A stretch of DNA of 64,000 nt from Sipunculus nudus. Its lineage: Eukaryota; Annelida; Sipuncula; Golfingiida; Sipunculidae. Below are positions 36,301 to 47,827 of this stretch, in pieces (position 1 is the stretch's first letter; the number at the start of each line of letters is the position of its first letter). The translations under genes were made by a program, and so were the position numbers. The stretch covers positions 27,575,058 through 27,639,057 of the forward strand of contig CM049310.1 in the NCBI GenBank assembly GCA_026874595.1, in the 5' to 3' direction. The notes beneath the pieces were generated by a model. It did no database searches. It worked only from the letters and a program-made list of their open reading frames with translations, and was not told where the DNA came from.

Positions 36301-39226
36301 CTTATCCTTTGTCTGTCATCCGTCATCCTTCCGGTGACGTCACTACCACCGTTTGCGATTAAAGCAGGATGGGTTGAGAAGAATACTAGTACGCAGAATG
36401 CATCATTCTTTCCTTTAACATCCGGTCCAGATGCACACATGATCCAGTCTCCGGAAACATTCCCAGCCTATGATTAAAACATGTTCCCCGATAATAGAAT
36501 AAAGAGAAAGGCTCCTTTTTAAGAGAAGTCAACATTCAGTTTCCAATTTTTTTTGCGCGAACATTGTAAATAATAAATCAAATATGTTTCTACAAAACTG
36601 TTGGAATTTAAGGAAATAATGTTGACGACAGTGAAATAATATCTCAATCATAACTACATAAGGTTGTAAAACAAAGAGAATATATTGTTATATGAACCTG
36701 TTTCCGATAAGAACTTAACACCTATATCAAAACCTATAAGCCAAACAGCGTAATAAGTTCCCGATCATAGGCACGCTACATGGATTCTCAGTTAATTAAC
36801 TATATGAGCAGTATATGATTTGTATCGCTTTCCCACGTTGTTGTTAAGATCAAACATTTTATTAACCATTGTCTTTAGACATGGTAAATCAGTTGCTGCT
36901 GTAGGTAAAAGCAACAGTAAGAGTTCATTTTCTGGTATCACCCAGGGTGTCGCTTTCTTTCGACATAACATTTTCTTTCATAATGGCTCCATTTGTTCAT
37001 TACTACAGTTTGTTTTCTTATTACAGTACCAGAGAATTATTTAATACATGAATTCAGATTATCAGCACGCTTTTTTTTCGGCCGCCAACAATTGTTTCTA
37101 TTTACATTTCTTGGCATGACAGAGTCGACAGTTAGTCTGGGGTTATTATCTGAAAATCCATTCATGTCCAAAATCTGGTTTTGACTTTAATATCTGGGTA
37201 TAATCTTGTATAGTTTGTAAAACTCTGGGATGATGTTTCAAAGATTGACTCAAATAGATCGTGTTTTAACCAGTTAACGTAAGCACGGAACACTGCCTGA
37301 CATGCAGAAGTTTGTATCCTGGATGCTTAAAGGCTGGTTGGTCAACGTGGCCCGTTCACTAGTCTGACTAAGACAGGGTGAGTTTGTTCCCATTTTAGTT
37401 TTGAATTTTTTAATGAAGGGGTTTCAGCCATAAGGTATTGCCTAGAAACCACTTACTCATTATCGACTCGTCTACAATGCATGGCTAAGTTACCCCTCCC
37501 TAGCCGCCTGCAGCGACGAAACGTCCTGCATCGTTAACGGTCGACTGTTTCATCGCCTCTCCATGTAGAGATAAGTGTGTTTGACCACGATACGATCGTA
37601 TTTTCCAGAAAAGGCAATTTTATTATCAGTTTCACGGATGGGGGGACTTTAGACTTCTTCACCTTAGCAAAAGTAACTTATTCCTAATACAACTGCAACA
37701 TACTGGCAACTGTAAGTGCATATTACTTAAGTTTTTGTGTATTTTGGTCTAAGAAGACACGGGTCGTACTGCTCATAACCGCCATGACAGAAGCAGTAAG
37801 AATGTTTACGTACGGGCGACAATTCTTTGTGTACTGGTCCCGTTTTACGTTTTATAGACATATTTAAACTTAGAAGTCATGCAATTATCTTATCATAGCA
37901 AAATTCTGTCTTAAAAAATGATAAACCCGAGATTTGGATGGGTTTTCTCCCTTTGATAGACACATATCATACTGAGCTAAAAATCCCACCTAAGTACATA
38001 CATGTAGCGGTGACTAAAATGTACTCTTAGATATATTAAACATTAGTCACCCTTGGTGGCTAACCCCTCCGTTGACTACTGCATGACGTTATCATGTCCT
38101 TAGATTTCCCATATAATCTGCCTGTCCAATTTGGCAATATCAGGAATCAAAAGTTTTGATTGGACAGGTAGTTCGACAAGGCTTATTTCGGGTTTACGAT
38201 TCAGTTAACCAGCCTCCGTCTTTCACAGTCCTGCAGAGTAATCATAATACAATAGCAGGCGGACTACGAATTGTATCGTCAGAGGGCTGATGGGAGAAGT
38301 TTTATCTTGTGAAGCCCATTTTGAGGTTAATTGAATCCGAACGAACGGCCCGGCCGTGTGACTGTTTTGTGGAGTCCTAATAATTTAAAAAATGGTAAAA
38401 CGACCATGGTTTTTGCGGCCGGCCGCTGGTGTTTATAAAAGGACGTGTGACGTAAAATTAATCAGAATGCCATTAAGTACGATCCATTAAGTACGATACG
38501 ACCAAAGACGTGTTTTTTTAAAGTCACCGGCGAGCGTAATTACCTAGAATATCGCTGCTGTAACGTAAGGTTGGCTCACTCTTACCTGAACAAAATGCAT
38601 TGATGCTGTACAATTATGTAAAATGGGCCTGTAAAACACTAATGTTAATTCGTGCCGTAAGCCCTGAGTTTCTTCATGCTTTATGAGAAACACCGACATC
38701 CTTCCAGGCGTACTAATCATGTTCTTTTTCTATCTTTACTTAATTTGTGGTTAGTATTTACGGAATTCTACAATTACGACTGTATTGGCTTTTCTATTAA
38801 CTTCATTAATATAGTTCGTTAAGGCATAGAAATGTCACTTGTTGCAATACGCCATTTGCAAAGTTCTGGCTTATCTGACTTGCTGCTAGATGCCCTTGTT
38901 GAATTTATTCTGATTATTCTTGCGGGCCCCCATGTATAAACACGTTAATATGAACCAAACACGCAGTCTGTGTGCGGTGATATCCACGTTTTTGTCATCA
39001 TCCTTGAATGTCACATCGCACTTTAATAAGAAGGCAAGAACCCGGAACAGTTTACTAAACTTATCTTATGTTATTCAATATATATCATTATGCAGCCCAA
39101 TTATCTGGTCACGTTATCTGAGTTTGGATAAAAACAGGTATATTTTACCATAATGTCCCATGTTATAGATTTTGGAGAGTGTTATATGGCCGTGGACTGG
39201 ATGTCTGTTTTCTCCTAGCAGTCGTG

Positions 39227-39269
<43 letters not shown>

Positions 39270-42200
39270 ACGATAAACAAGGTAGTAATTTTATTCAGCA
39301 TTTGCAGTTGATAATGGTCACTGATTATACAATTCCAAATTTTGTTCACCAAATGCGATTTTATTTACATCGACCGCACACAGACAGAATCCTTTATTTT
39401 TACGTCATGTTGAGTGTTTTTTTACAAAACATTTGTTACACCATGTCTCAACGAAAGCTATGATCCAATGAATTCTACATTTTAAGACCTAATTCGTGTA
39501 TCACTGTTACACGAATGTAACGACACTGAAATCACCTGTGTCCGAGCATCGATCTCAGTCCCATCTTACAAAATTCAAAGACCTCTGAATCGATTTAATT
39601 TTCGATTTAATAACAAAAATATAAGATACGAGTGTTCATGGAGAAATTTTTCAAAGATTTTTTATAGATAATCACCAACTTTCCTGCTTGTCTTTTGTAA
39701 TTCGAATATCAAACAATGGAAGGAAACACTTATTTCATGGATAAATGAAAAAGCTGACATCAAATAGACGGTAAAGACACATTACCAAAAACGAAAAATA
39801 TACACTAGCGATGATTGTCTACCTTCACAACCTTCAGATTCGTTTTTTTTTGCTTGGGGGAAGTAGGAATGTCTATAGATTTAAAAATAGCGAGTCACCA
39901 TATCTGAAGCAAGATTTACAGATTCACATTGCCATTATCTCTAAAAGCCGTTCATGGATTTTTCGCTCAATCGTTAATAGTCTCGGGCAGGCCGTGTATT
40001 GTCGCCGTCTGCTTTTACTATATCCTATAAATATGTCGAATTTTCCATGAACATAAAATACCCTCCAGGGATTTTTTTCATTGTTTTATTTTTGCCTCAG
40101 ACGTTGTTTTTGAAAGTCGGTGTATTCAATATATTGGTAAAGTGCACGTTACTTTGGCCGAATAGCCATAAAAAGAAATGTACACTCTCCCACGAAACTC
40201 AACCCCATTACGGCATGTTGTACATCAGTTAGCCGTTGCACTGGAGAGTGATCGGACCGCTTATGTAACAATGACCTTTCATCCCATGGGTCGCTATCGG
40301 GACATTAAAAGTTTCTGCTGATCAGGAAAGAGGTGTTTTAAAGAAAAAGCAAGTGTGTCTTTAGGTCAGAATGAGAATTTGAACAAGGCACTAAAAAAAT
40401 TGAGAAAAAAGTTTTAAGACCATACATACTTGTATCTTAAATCGCTTGTCTTTATCCAGTCAATAAATTGTACCTTGGCGGGGAGAGCTATTGCTTTTAG
40501 TTAATTTTCACAGGGAGAGGCTAGCTGTAATTAAATATCCATTTAAGGTCACAAGGTTAAGATAGGCTGCATGCACCAAAAAGCAGCCATGACTTTTTTT
40601 GTCTCGATCTCTAAAACAGGAAATAAATCCGTGATCACATCTTACATCTATTAAAATAGAAACACAAAGTGTCTTGAATACTTGCCAATGGTATTCGCTG
40701 CCCCGTTGTAATAGTGTGTAACCAAAGTCTTAGCATGCAAGGCTTAAAAATACTGATTTAATGAGTGTCATTCACGAAGTAATTATTACACTAACAAGCA
40801 CGAAATAGTTGTAGTGACAGTAAAGATGACATTATGATTAGGATGTTGTTTAAGTTGCATCAGAGGATATTTATGGGGTTAAAGTTTGAATGTTCAGCGA
40901 TACCCGGGAATAAAGTAAACATGAATTATAAATCCAAACCAAACTTTTCAGGTATAATGAGTCGAAAGTTACATCGAAATTAAAGTGTGCTGACAAGCGG
41001 AACTGTATTCTGCCGAGCTATGAAAAAATATCGGAATGGGTGATATTAAAGACAGCAGTTAGCGGATGATCTCGAGTGGAAATAAGTTTTAAAAAAACCC
41101 CAATGGGAAGCGATATGATTAAAATTCTATTCCCACCCATAAATTACTGGTAAATTACTAGTTAATGCCTTCGTCCAGGCACTGGGTATAATTTATTTTC
41201 AACAATAAGTCTTTGTTGTCTGGCGGAGATTTCTTGTATTACTTCTCTGCAAGTCAGATTATCCGGACGCCTTGTATCCTGCCACAAAACACCGATAACG
41301 GTTGATATTCCGGGCTGAATGGCTCCGGACGTTGAACATAAGGTAATAATTAGTGTTTTCTAAGACACATTTAATTAATCAGTCAAGCAATAACGCATTT
41401 GTTCAGGTCACAGGAAAGCAGTCATTTATTACGCAAGTAGTATTTACAATACCGCTGCGAGTTAATCTATTTTGTGATTACCTGGACCTTATAACTGGGA
41501 AGCGATTCCGCATATCTGTTGTACTTTATACCTGTTGCTAATCACTATAGCCTTTCTCCTGCAGGAGAGATAATAATTACAAAGTAAACTGAACATTATG
41601 GTTTCCTGTCAATGTGTAATCATAACTATTATGGTTATACACGAAATCAAAATAATTGTTTACTGCGTCTTACTTGTCTATAAATCATCATGGTAAACTT
41701 TTGGTGGTATTATTATTGTCCCCGCACGTCCGGTGACGTCTCTAGTGATATTACGACTTTCAGTTGTCTTTTAAATTAGGTTGTCATGGAAAAAAAACTG
41801 ATCGAAGCAGAAAGAATATCCTTTTATCTTTCCCTTGTTTTTATTTAAAAAATATTTTATTTAAAATATACATAAAATGATAAACTTACAATATACTTAT
41901 GATAATGTGAACGCAAAAATTATACAAGTACATAAATATGATATATTTCATTTCAGACAATAATTATGGAATATATATCATAATGCTCAAACCAATTTCT
42001 AAGTAAATATCACAAGTAAGACAATTATACAATCACGTCAAAAATTTTGTGTCATATGACCTAAAATGACATATTAAAATAATAAATCACAGTATAATCA
42101 GAATATACTCGCGCATATAGCGATTTATAAAGGGGATCATTTGAACAGTAAAAAGATAATATTATTTTAAAGTTAAAACGCTAAGACATAACGAAAGCTT

Positions 42201-42893
42201 CATACAATCATGTCTAATATTTATTTTCAAGTCCCATTTAGCTATCCCCTGTATGTTAAATTCCATCTCTGAGTCGACGTGCTTCTTCATTTATATATAC
42301 AGTCACATTAATTCATGAACATTTTCCAAAAGTTGCTTATTATCAACATGATTTTACTTTAATACTTGGAATTTCAACACTGTATGTATGCAGAAAAAAA
42401 AACAATTTTAGGCCGCTATACTGTATATGTTAACAGTTTTGCGTATCTTCTTTCAATATTTCAACTAGTAAATGCTCATCGGGATAACATAATGAAAATT
42501 TTATGATAGATATATTCAGCTTTAGCGAAAAACAATGTTACAATTTGGCGAAGCCACGATTGAAACCATGATAAATAAATTAATAAGGATAATTGTGTTT
42601 TTTTCCTACGGAACACATTTTTTATTGCGGTGAGCAAATATATACAGCAGGAACTGACCTGTTTCTACTGAAATTTTTAATTCTGATTTAGGTTTCATCG
42701 TTAAGGGTTGCCAAGGGTACGCGTATATTATGAGAGATCAGCCAATTATAATTAATAAATGTTCTCCTCAGTAGCCCGCACCCCGTGGATTCGTGAAGTT
42801 TCGAGAAGTTCAATATTCTAGTAACGAAGTAGAAACAAAGATAACCAGTTTATACCTTACTAAGACACAGCGCATGCGTGTGTGTGTGAGAGG

Positions 42894-42942
<49 letters not shown>

Positions 42943-43237
42943 GGAAGCACTAAGCAGCTAGGTCCAAGCTAATGACACAAAGATACTGTCTATCTATATT
43001 CTAATAAAAAAATGATTTATACCAGTTGAAAAGTACTGCTGAAACAGCGTTGGTTTATTATATTAATTCACATACGAAGACAATAAAATTGATATTATAT
43101 TATGAAACAGTTTCCTTACCAACAATACTGAAGCCCTGGACAATGGCACTGACACAGAAATCTGCCACCGCAAGGTTAATGATGAAGATGTTGGGTTTGG
43201 TCCGAAGTTTTTTGTAGACGCACACGGCCCCGATTAC
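26626..43237 (-). CDS. Melatonin-receptor-like class A GPCR (three exons, 5' end missing)
   Basis: Coding exons 43237-43120, 36128-36008 and 27391-26626 join in frame (118+121+766 = 1005 nt, 334 residues plus TAA). The product is a seven-helix plasma-membrane receptor that would signal through G proteins. Seen, numbered on this partial protein: end of TM1 (1-8), ICL1 KKLRTKP, TM2 with NLAVAD (21-26), the TM3 disulfide Cys55, NRF (79-81) in place of DRY, Trp107 of TM4, ECL2 Cys133 with an N-glycosylation site NYT (140-142), a TM5 proline pair (154-155), FWAP in TM6 (215-218), and NSIIY (250-254) in place of NPxxY, followed by helix 8. NR(F/Y), the CHxxxYxxxY-like start of ICL2 and the TM7 IIYxxxNxxFRxxYxR pattern match melatonin receptors best; the moody/GPR84-type receptors are the alternative. 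The ligand cannot be read from sequence. The exon with the start codon and first half of TM1 was not located. The nearest AATAAA after the stop is at 25421-25416. Confidence 0.9.
27600..27660. repeat. Palindromic dispersed repeat
   Basis: The 18 bp perfect palindrome AGAACCCTTAAGGGTTCT (27616-27633) is followed by TAACCCTATTTTCTTAGAGTGT, a pattern like short terminal-inverted-repeat elements widespread in animals (recalled). Confidence 0.5.
31490..32830 (+). repeat. Satellite array, unit about 316-338 bp, four units
   Basis: AATATGG(G/A)(T/A)A(A/C)CAGA recurs at 31787, 32103, 32434 and 32772. Every unit holds CAT(C)AATGCATTA, GAGCTTTTGTATC, TTTCATTATT, GAGCCCCATAGCT and AGGTTTCCA(A)G(G/A)AGA. 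The units keep a similar plus-strand frame (…DLIPGFQ…DL(C)PVN), but lengths are not multiples of three. The last unit breaks off abruptly near 32815. Confidence 0.9.
33120..33191 (+). other. Small ORF with ideal Kozak context
   Basis: GCCACCATGGG surrounds an ATG that opens a 23-codon frame (MGTVLKHTDEEDKSIFTAPW and three more residues) ending in TGA. Upstream lie a CACGTGAC E-box-like motif, a GCCGCCG patch and a donor/acceptor-like pair (TTG|GTGAAT at about 33027; TATTTTAG at about 33060). No homology recognised; a chance match remains likely. Confidence 0.2.
33490..34325. repeat. 45 bp minisatellite split by a MITE
   Basis: GAACATTACGG-type cores recur at 33520, 33565, 33610, 33654 and 33697, then after the insertion at 34218, 34263 and 34309 (period 43-45). 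The unit is AAGGTCTGAACATTACGG then AAAGTTCTCATATCGTCTGT and ATGTTT. Confidence 0.92.
33735..34208. mobile_element. TTAA-flanked MITE, copy 2 (nested)
   Basis: This 474 bp element sits inside the 45 bp minisatellite between TTAA (33731-33734) and CTAA (34209-34212). Uninterrupted units read TTTAAGG at that point, so the target was TTAA. Left end AGGGAAATAATCA, right end (opposite strand) AGGGGCCTAATCA. Closely related to 16891-17371. Confidence 0.88.
35430..35592. repeat. Short minisatellite, unit about 30 bp
   Basis: TCCTGTTGCA recurs at about 35438, 35467, 35532 and 35562 within GTAATGTCCTGTTGCATTT units. One unit between 35490 and 35525 has decayed. Confidence 0.8.
36008..36128 (-). CDS. 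GPCR exon B: ECL1 and TM3 up to the NR(F) motif
   Basis: The exon is 121 nt, bounded by a CTTTTGTAG acceptor and a GTCAGT donor. Its first two bases complete an Ala codon with the G left over from exon A. It encodes the end of TM2/ECL1, the conserved Cys before TM3 (VLCHAIATICLV) and SMWNIAAIAFN, then stops after AG of the Arg codon. The downstream intron therefore splits Arg3.50, a site used by many class A GPCR genes. Confidence 0.88.
38340..38500. promoter_or_regulatory. GC-palindrome, TATA-like and CRE-like patch
   Basis: Inside GPCR intron A: CGGCCCGGCCG near 38347, the perfect palindrome GCGGCCGGCCGC (38415-38426), TTTATAAAAGG (38432-38442), GTGACGTAAA (38446-38455), and CCATTAAGTACGAT duplicated at about 38468-38495. 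It has the look of a promoter, but no transcript starts here that I can identify. Confidence 0.25.
39230..39267. repeat. (TA)n microsatellite
   Basis: About 19 dinucleotides, inside intron A. Confidence 0.95.
42877..42944. repeat. (GT)n(GA)n poly-G compound microsatellite
   Basis: GT repeats interrupted by GAGAGG, then about 12 GA, then about 12 G. Confidence 0.95.
43120..43237 (-). CDS. GPCR exon A: TM1 end, ICL1, TM2
   Basis: The exon encodes 39 codons plus one base, from VIGAVCVYKKLR through PNIFIINLAVADFCV. On the minus strand it follows a pyrimidine-rich TTTTATTTCAG acceptor and ends at a GTAAGG donor (phase 1). By alignment with family members, its first residue lies three positions after the TM1 Gly-Asn, so the missing upstream exon should end in phase 0 with Gly-Asn-x-x. 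Confidence 0.88.
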
Positions 43238-44845
43238 CTGAAATAAAACACAGACAGTCTCAAACACAGCTGCCAAGTACAGGCATATCGTGATCATAGT
43301 CATAACAAACACTGCTTAACGAGGTTGCCAGATTTTCATCCTGATGTTTCCATTTTCGTGCTGCCAAAATAAGTACGATTTCGAGCTACGATTCCAGGTG
43401 TCCAGTTGAGCAGAAACATTCTCAAATATCAGTCTTGTCAAGGACTTTCAGTCTTGTATTGGGCGAGAAATAAAAATAACCCGTTACTTATAGAAACGCG
43501 GTTACGATGCTGATGGCATTTCAACGAAAACAGATTTGTGTATAGGTATGTTCGAAACGGTGTAAAATTGAGAAAAAAGGGTCTGGGATACGTTTTTGTT
43601 TGTATGGCAAGGTAACGCAAACAGACATGATACAGGCACCTGTTATTAATAATTAAAACCTGTCTTAAACTCAGTGTTGAATTGCTTACTAGTACTCCCC
43701 TAGTAAATTCCACATGAAATATAAAATACAAGGTCTTTCTTCATTTAAACGGCTGTCTTAAAAAACTGAAGATAGTATGTGAACAGTGCGTTAATTTTAA
43801 TACCACACATTTATGAATGAACAAACCAAACATCTCAGAGATGGGAATACCAGCTCTCAGAAAATTGACAAATGGATAATTAATTTGGGATCAAACAACC
43901 TTCATTCACTAGAGTGTGTTATAATAATGCAACATTGTATACAACAAAACAAAATGAAACCTGCTCTGAAAACACTTTTTCAGAAATATCTCCTATAAAT
44001 GACGATACATTTCTGGCTCATTTAGGATTTCTCATTGTCTCAGATGTACACAGACGTAGCAATCCATGTACAGCTAAGTGTAGAGCACGTACAAGCCCTT
44101 AATCGTTGTCTGCGTTACGGTGTACTGCGGTAATCACGGACACTGCGCATACATAACATTATGTGTATACCAGGCACTAATGTGTAATGACAGCTGTTTG
44201 TGAGTCACTCTGACTGACGCTGTCCGTCATCCAACCAGACTCCTTGAAGACGAAAAGTACAACAATCTTCCTATATGCTGACTTTTATTACATCTAAGTG
44301 GGGCCTAAGTGGAAGCTTAGTCAAGCTTAGTGAGAACTGATAATTATTGCCCCCACAGTTTGGAATGATTCAGGTGGAAGACAACAGATGCGCTCTAACT
44401 GCAGGGAGCTTAGGTGTGGCCAACAAACCTACTCACCCCTACCGGTCCCGACTGCTGTTTATTTATCATTGCATTTCCTGGGGGGGGGGGGGGGGTGGTT
44501 GGTTCAGCAGATGTTTAGGAACAAACCATATATATATATATATATATATATATCAACATCAAACTGAAAAGCTTTATTAGGGGCAACTTTCGGGCAGCAT
44601 TTAAAAATAATACTTGTAAATTGATAACCATGACTTATATAATAAGCAGATCTATTGGTGTTATTATGATTCACATGCATCCAGGGACGCCCATGTAATG
44701 GCAGTCTGCTAGGCTCCATACATACATATTCGTAATATCATTGAAGTAAGAAAGTTTGTGAACAGAGAGTCTACGGAGCAAATAGTTCATTCTGTTATTA
44801 CTTTAAAACTGAGATAATGGCAATGCACTCATGTGTGGAATTTCC
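43238..44845. other. 5' side of the GPCR, no first exon found
   Basis: I searched the minus strand for a phase-0 donor preceded by Gly-Asn-x-x and found none. A G-run (about 44480-44493) and an (AT)n run (44528-44553) are present. Confidence 0.5.
44528..44553. repeat. (AT)n microsatellite
   Basis: About 13 dinucleotides. Confidence 0.93.
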
Positions 44846-44847
44846 TC

Positions 44848-45500
44848 ATCATCGGCTGCGAAGTATACAGAATGCTGCCGCAAAACTAAAATCGGGTGCT
44901 TTATAATCAGATCATATTACACCAATTTTGTATTCTCTGCATTGGTTGCCCGTTGTGCAAAGGGTAAAATTCAAAATGTTAATTCTTGTGTATAAGACAA
45001 TAAATTGTTTAGCTCCTGTTTACCTGCAAGAGCTTATTCACTGTTACACCCCATCAAGAAGCCTTCGTTCAGCAGCTATAAATTCATCAATCATGCCCTT
45101 TACTAGATCGTACTATGTACAAAATCGGGCATTCAGTGTTGTTGGCCCGAAACTGTGGAATGACCTGCCAGATACCCTAAGAAAAGCAACCAGCAATTCA
45201 AGTCTTAAAATTATATTTGTTCATTGAATATATGTTAGGCCTAATCATTTTTATACATCATTTCACTTATTTAAATTGAAATGTTTGATAATTTTAGTGG
45301 AATCTGGTAGCCTTAATATATAATTGAAATATTTGTTTTTAGATGACTCATTTAATATTGTAACCTTCCGATTGTAAAATTTTAGCCAATTTGACTTTAA
45401 TTTTATATTCTAATAAGAGTATCATCATGGATTTTCCCTTTAATATATAAAAATTATAATAAATAAATAATATATAATAATAAATAAATAAATAAATAAT

Positions 45501-45536
<36 letters not shown>

Positions 45537-45555
45537 TATTATTATTATTTCTATT
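44848..45555 (+). mobile_element. LINE 3' fragment (CR1/jockey-like), truncated
   Basis: The translation gives LRSIQNAAAKLKSGAL, a stop, SDHITPILYSLHWLPV, then an open frame to 45227 with LAPVYLQELIHCYTPSRSLR and AFSVVGPKLWNDLPD: the C-terminal end of a non-LTR reverse-transcriptase ORF2. A 3' region and an (ATA/ATT)n tail (45478-45550) follow. 5'-truncated, with at least one stop. Confidence 0.87.
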
Positions 45556-47397
45556 TTTATTATTATAATATGGAATAGAATGTGCACTCTGATTTTGTTC
45601 TCCACGTGAAAACAAACCCCTATAAATTGTTACCTCAGATATTCAGTGTTTTTTCAGGCTTTTAAAATAAAAGTATGAACAGTATAGATTAACTATCTAG
45701 GATTTATAATGCTTAGGATGAAAAAGTGTCAAACAGTATATGGAATAATGTATTTTAGAATATTTTCTGAGCGATTTCTTATTGCATAAATCACAAGCCG
45801 GTTAAACGTGTTTAATTTTGTCCTGAGCGGGTGGGGAAGGGGTGCGGGAGGTGCTCGACCCAATCCACCTCCAACACAACCCAAACCCCCTCTGGACCTG
45901 CGCCTTATAAAATAGTCCTAAAAGAGCTGATACCTCTGCCAATGCTTACCGTACAGCAAGATCGGGCATGATTAAATTTAATTTACAATTTCGTTACTCA
46001 CGTCTAGTCTCTCCATAAAATGGTATCCGGGCACACCAACAAACTTACGAATATATGTACATGAAGACAAAAATTGGCGTTTATTTGCTCTTTTCACATT
46101 AAGCACGTTATCAAGGATCATGGTTTTAAAATCTACAGTCATGGAATTCCAGATTTCCAGGGTACACAGAAACAGGAAGTGTCGTCCAGTTTTTGTGCTG
46201 CGGCCCTGAAAAACTAATCGTGACTGGAAGCCATGTTGTTTTTGTTCGGCGAGGTAACACGACCGTACATGAGAAGCACACACAAATACCTGGCACAAAC
46301 CCAAACAGTTGATTATTTTCTTGTTTTTTTTTTTGCACTCAGTAATTGGTGGTATGTCAGAGGCTAAGGAGTTTATGGGATCTCTATGGGTTCTTTATAA
46401 AAAAACTGAAAACCATACTAACCCTATACATCACCGTGATAACAAGAGCCCCTCAATTAGAAGATAACAAGGAATCCACGAGGCTGTGATGGCGGGGCAT
46501 GGTTCACGTCACACAGAAGTTTCCCCTGACGCCTTCACCTAATGCATTAACAAGGTGAGACCCCTGTATAATGGGGTTGATACTTAACACTTTCCCATAA
46601 AATATCCTCACACCGTACACCTTGAGCCCGCCTTTAAAGAGTAACCCATTTCTACCTTGTTATAGATGGTTTTGGTTCAGTGACGAAGCAAGGACTGGGC
46701 GTCATTCGATTATTGATCATCGACTTATCTATGAGTGAACGAGTCATGACATTTATAATATTTTAAGAAAGTTGAAGAAGGAACATAACGTAATACAAGA
46801 AATGCAAATAAGAGACGTATGGAATGGAATCGAATAATAGGAGACAGGATTTCACACTTGTAAAAAAGCGTTTGCCGAGACGGCGCATTAATCACCTGTA
46901 GGCGTCATTAACTACCCCCCCCCCCCCCACCCTCGTCCGACCCCGTGCCTTTTCATAGCGGTTCTAGCTCTCACACAGAACACGTTCAAGGCATTACACA
47001 CCTATACATGTCAATTTTTTCCGTTTTCACAGTCTGACAGCTCCATACAAACACTGCCAACATGGTTTGCTTTTTCAGATGTTGTGGCGTTCGGAGATAA
47101 TTACAATCCGGACTTGAGGGACTTATCTGTAGACCACATACCGGAGCGCCGGTTTTCCTACCCGACTGATTCACTGCGATGCCGCTTTGGGCGCTTTGTC
47201 CTAATGTTTAGAATAAACAAAGGGTCCTACTTCAAGCAGTTCCTGTAAACCCTTCTGATCTAGATACTAACGGTCCCATAAACATCAGCCACCTGAATAG
47301 AAAACCCCGGGCTGTAGTCTCTGCCTAGGTACAGAACAAGATGACAATGCGATAGAATAAGTCACCATATCGTATTAAACATATGTGGACATGTTCG

Positions 47398-47398
<1 letters not shown>
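45556..47398. other. No host gene seen
   Basis: A minus frame (46304-45978) contains LEIWNSM and nearby residues loosely like a LINE ORF2 tail, but the match is weak. A C-run lies near 46914-46928. Confidence 0.5.

Positions 47399-47461
<63 letters not shown>
47399..47461. repeat. (AT)n microsatellite
   Basis: About 31 dinucleotides, followed by ATATT-rich sequence to about 47580. Confidence 0.95.
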
Positions 47462-47462
<1 letters not shown>

Positions 47463-47827
47463 ATATCTAATTTATTTAACACTTTATACATGCATATATT
47501 ATATTATATTGTTTTATATTATATTATATTATTTATGTAATATATGACTGGTACATTATATTATATATTATAATTTAAGGAACCAGCATGAGGTTTTCAA
47601 TTAGGGCTGAGTATCGGTCTGCGATTTCAGGTACAATATACGTAATGCGATACACTCAGTCGGATACCGGATACGTATATATTGACGATACGCTCCATTT
47701 TTCTTTGTATCTCCTTTCTTTAATAAAAGCCCTAAAAGATGAAATATTTCTTACTTTCTTTAATATACAGCTATATTTCTATAATGGTCTGCATTTATGC
47801 TAGATATTAAATAAATAAAAAAGAACA

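Larger units (their letters stand above)
36129..43119 (-). other. GPCR intron A (6991 bp)
   Basis: The intron runs from donor GTAAGG to acceptor TAG. It holds a TGACGTCA palindrome near 36333, a GC-rich patch with TATA-like and CRE-like motifs near 38.34-38.46 kb, and an (AT)n run at 39230-39267. I see no coding exon in it. Confidence 0.8.

Noticed and set aside
45978-46304. Minus frame with LEIWNSM, possibly a LINE ORF2 tail
   Set aside because: Only a few residues match and no tail or other RT motif is nearby; kept as a remark only.
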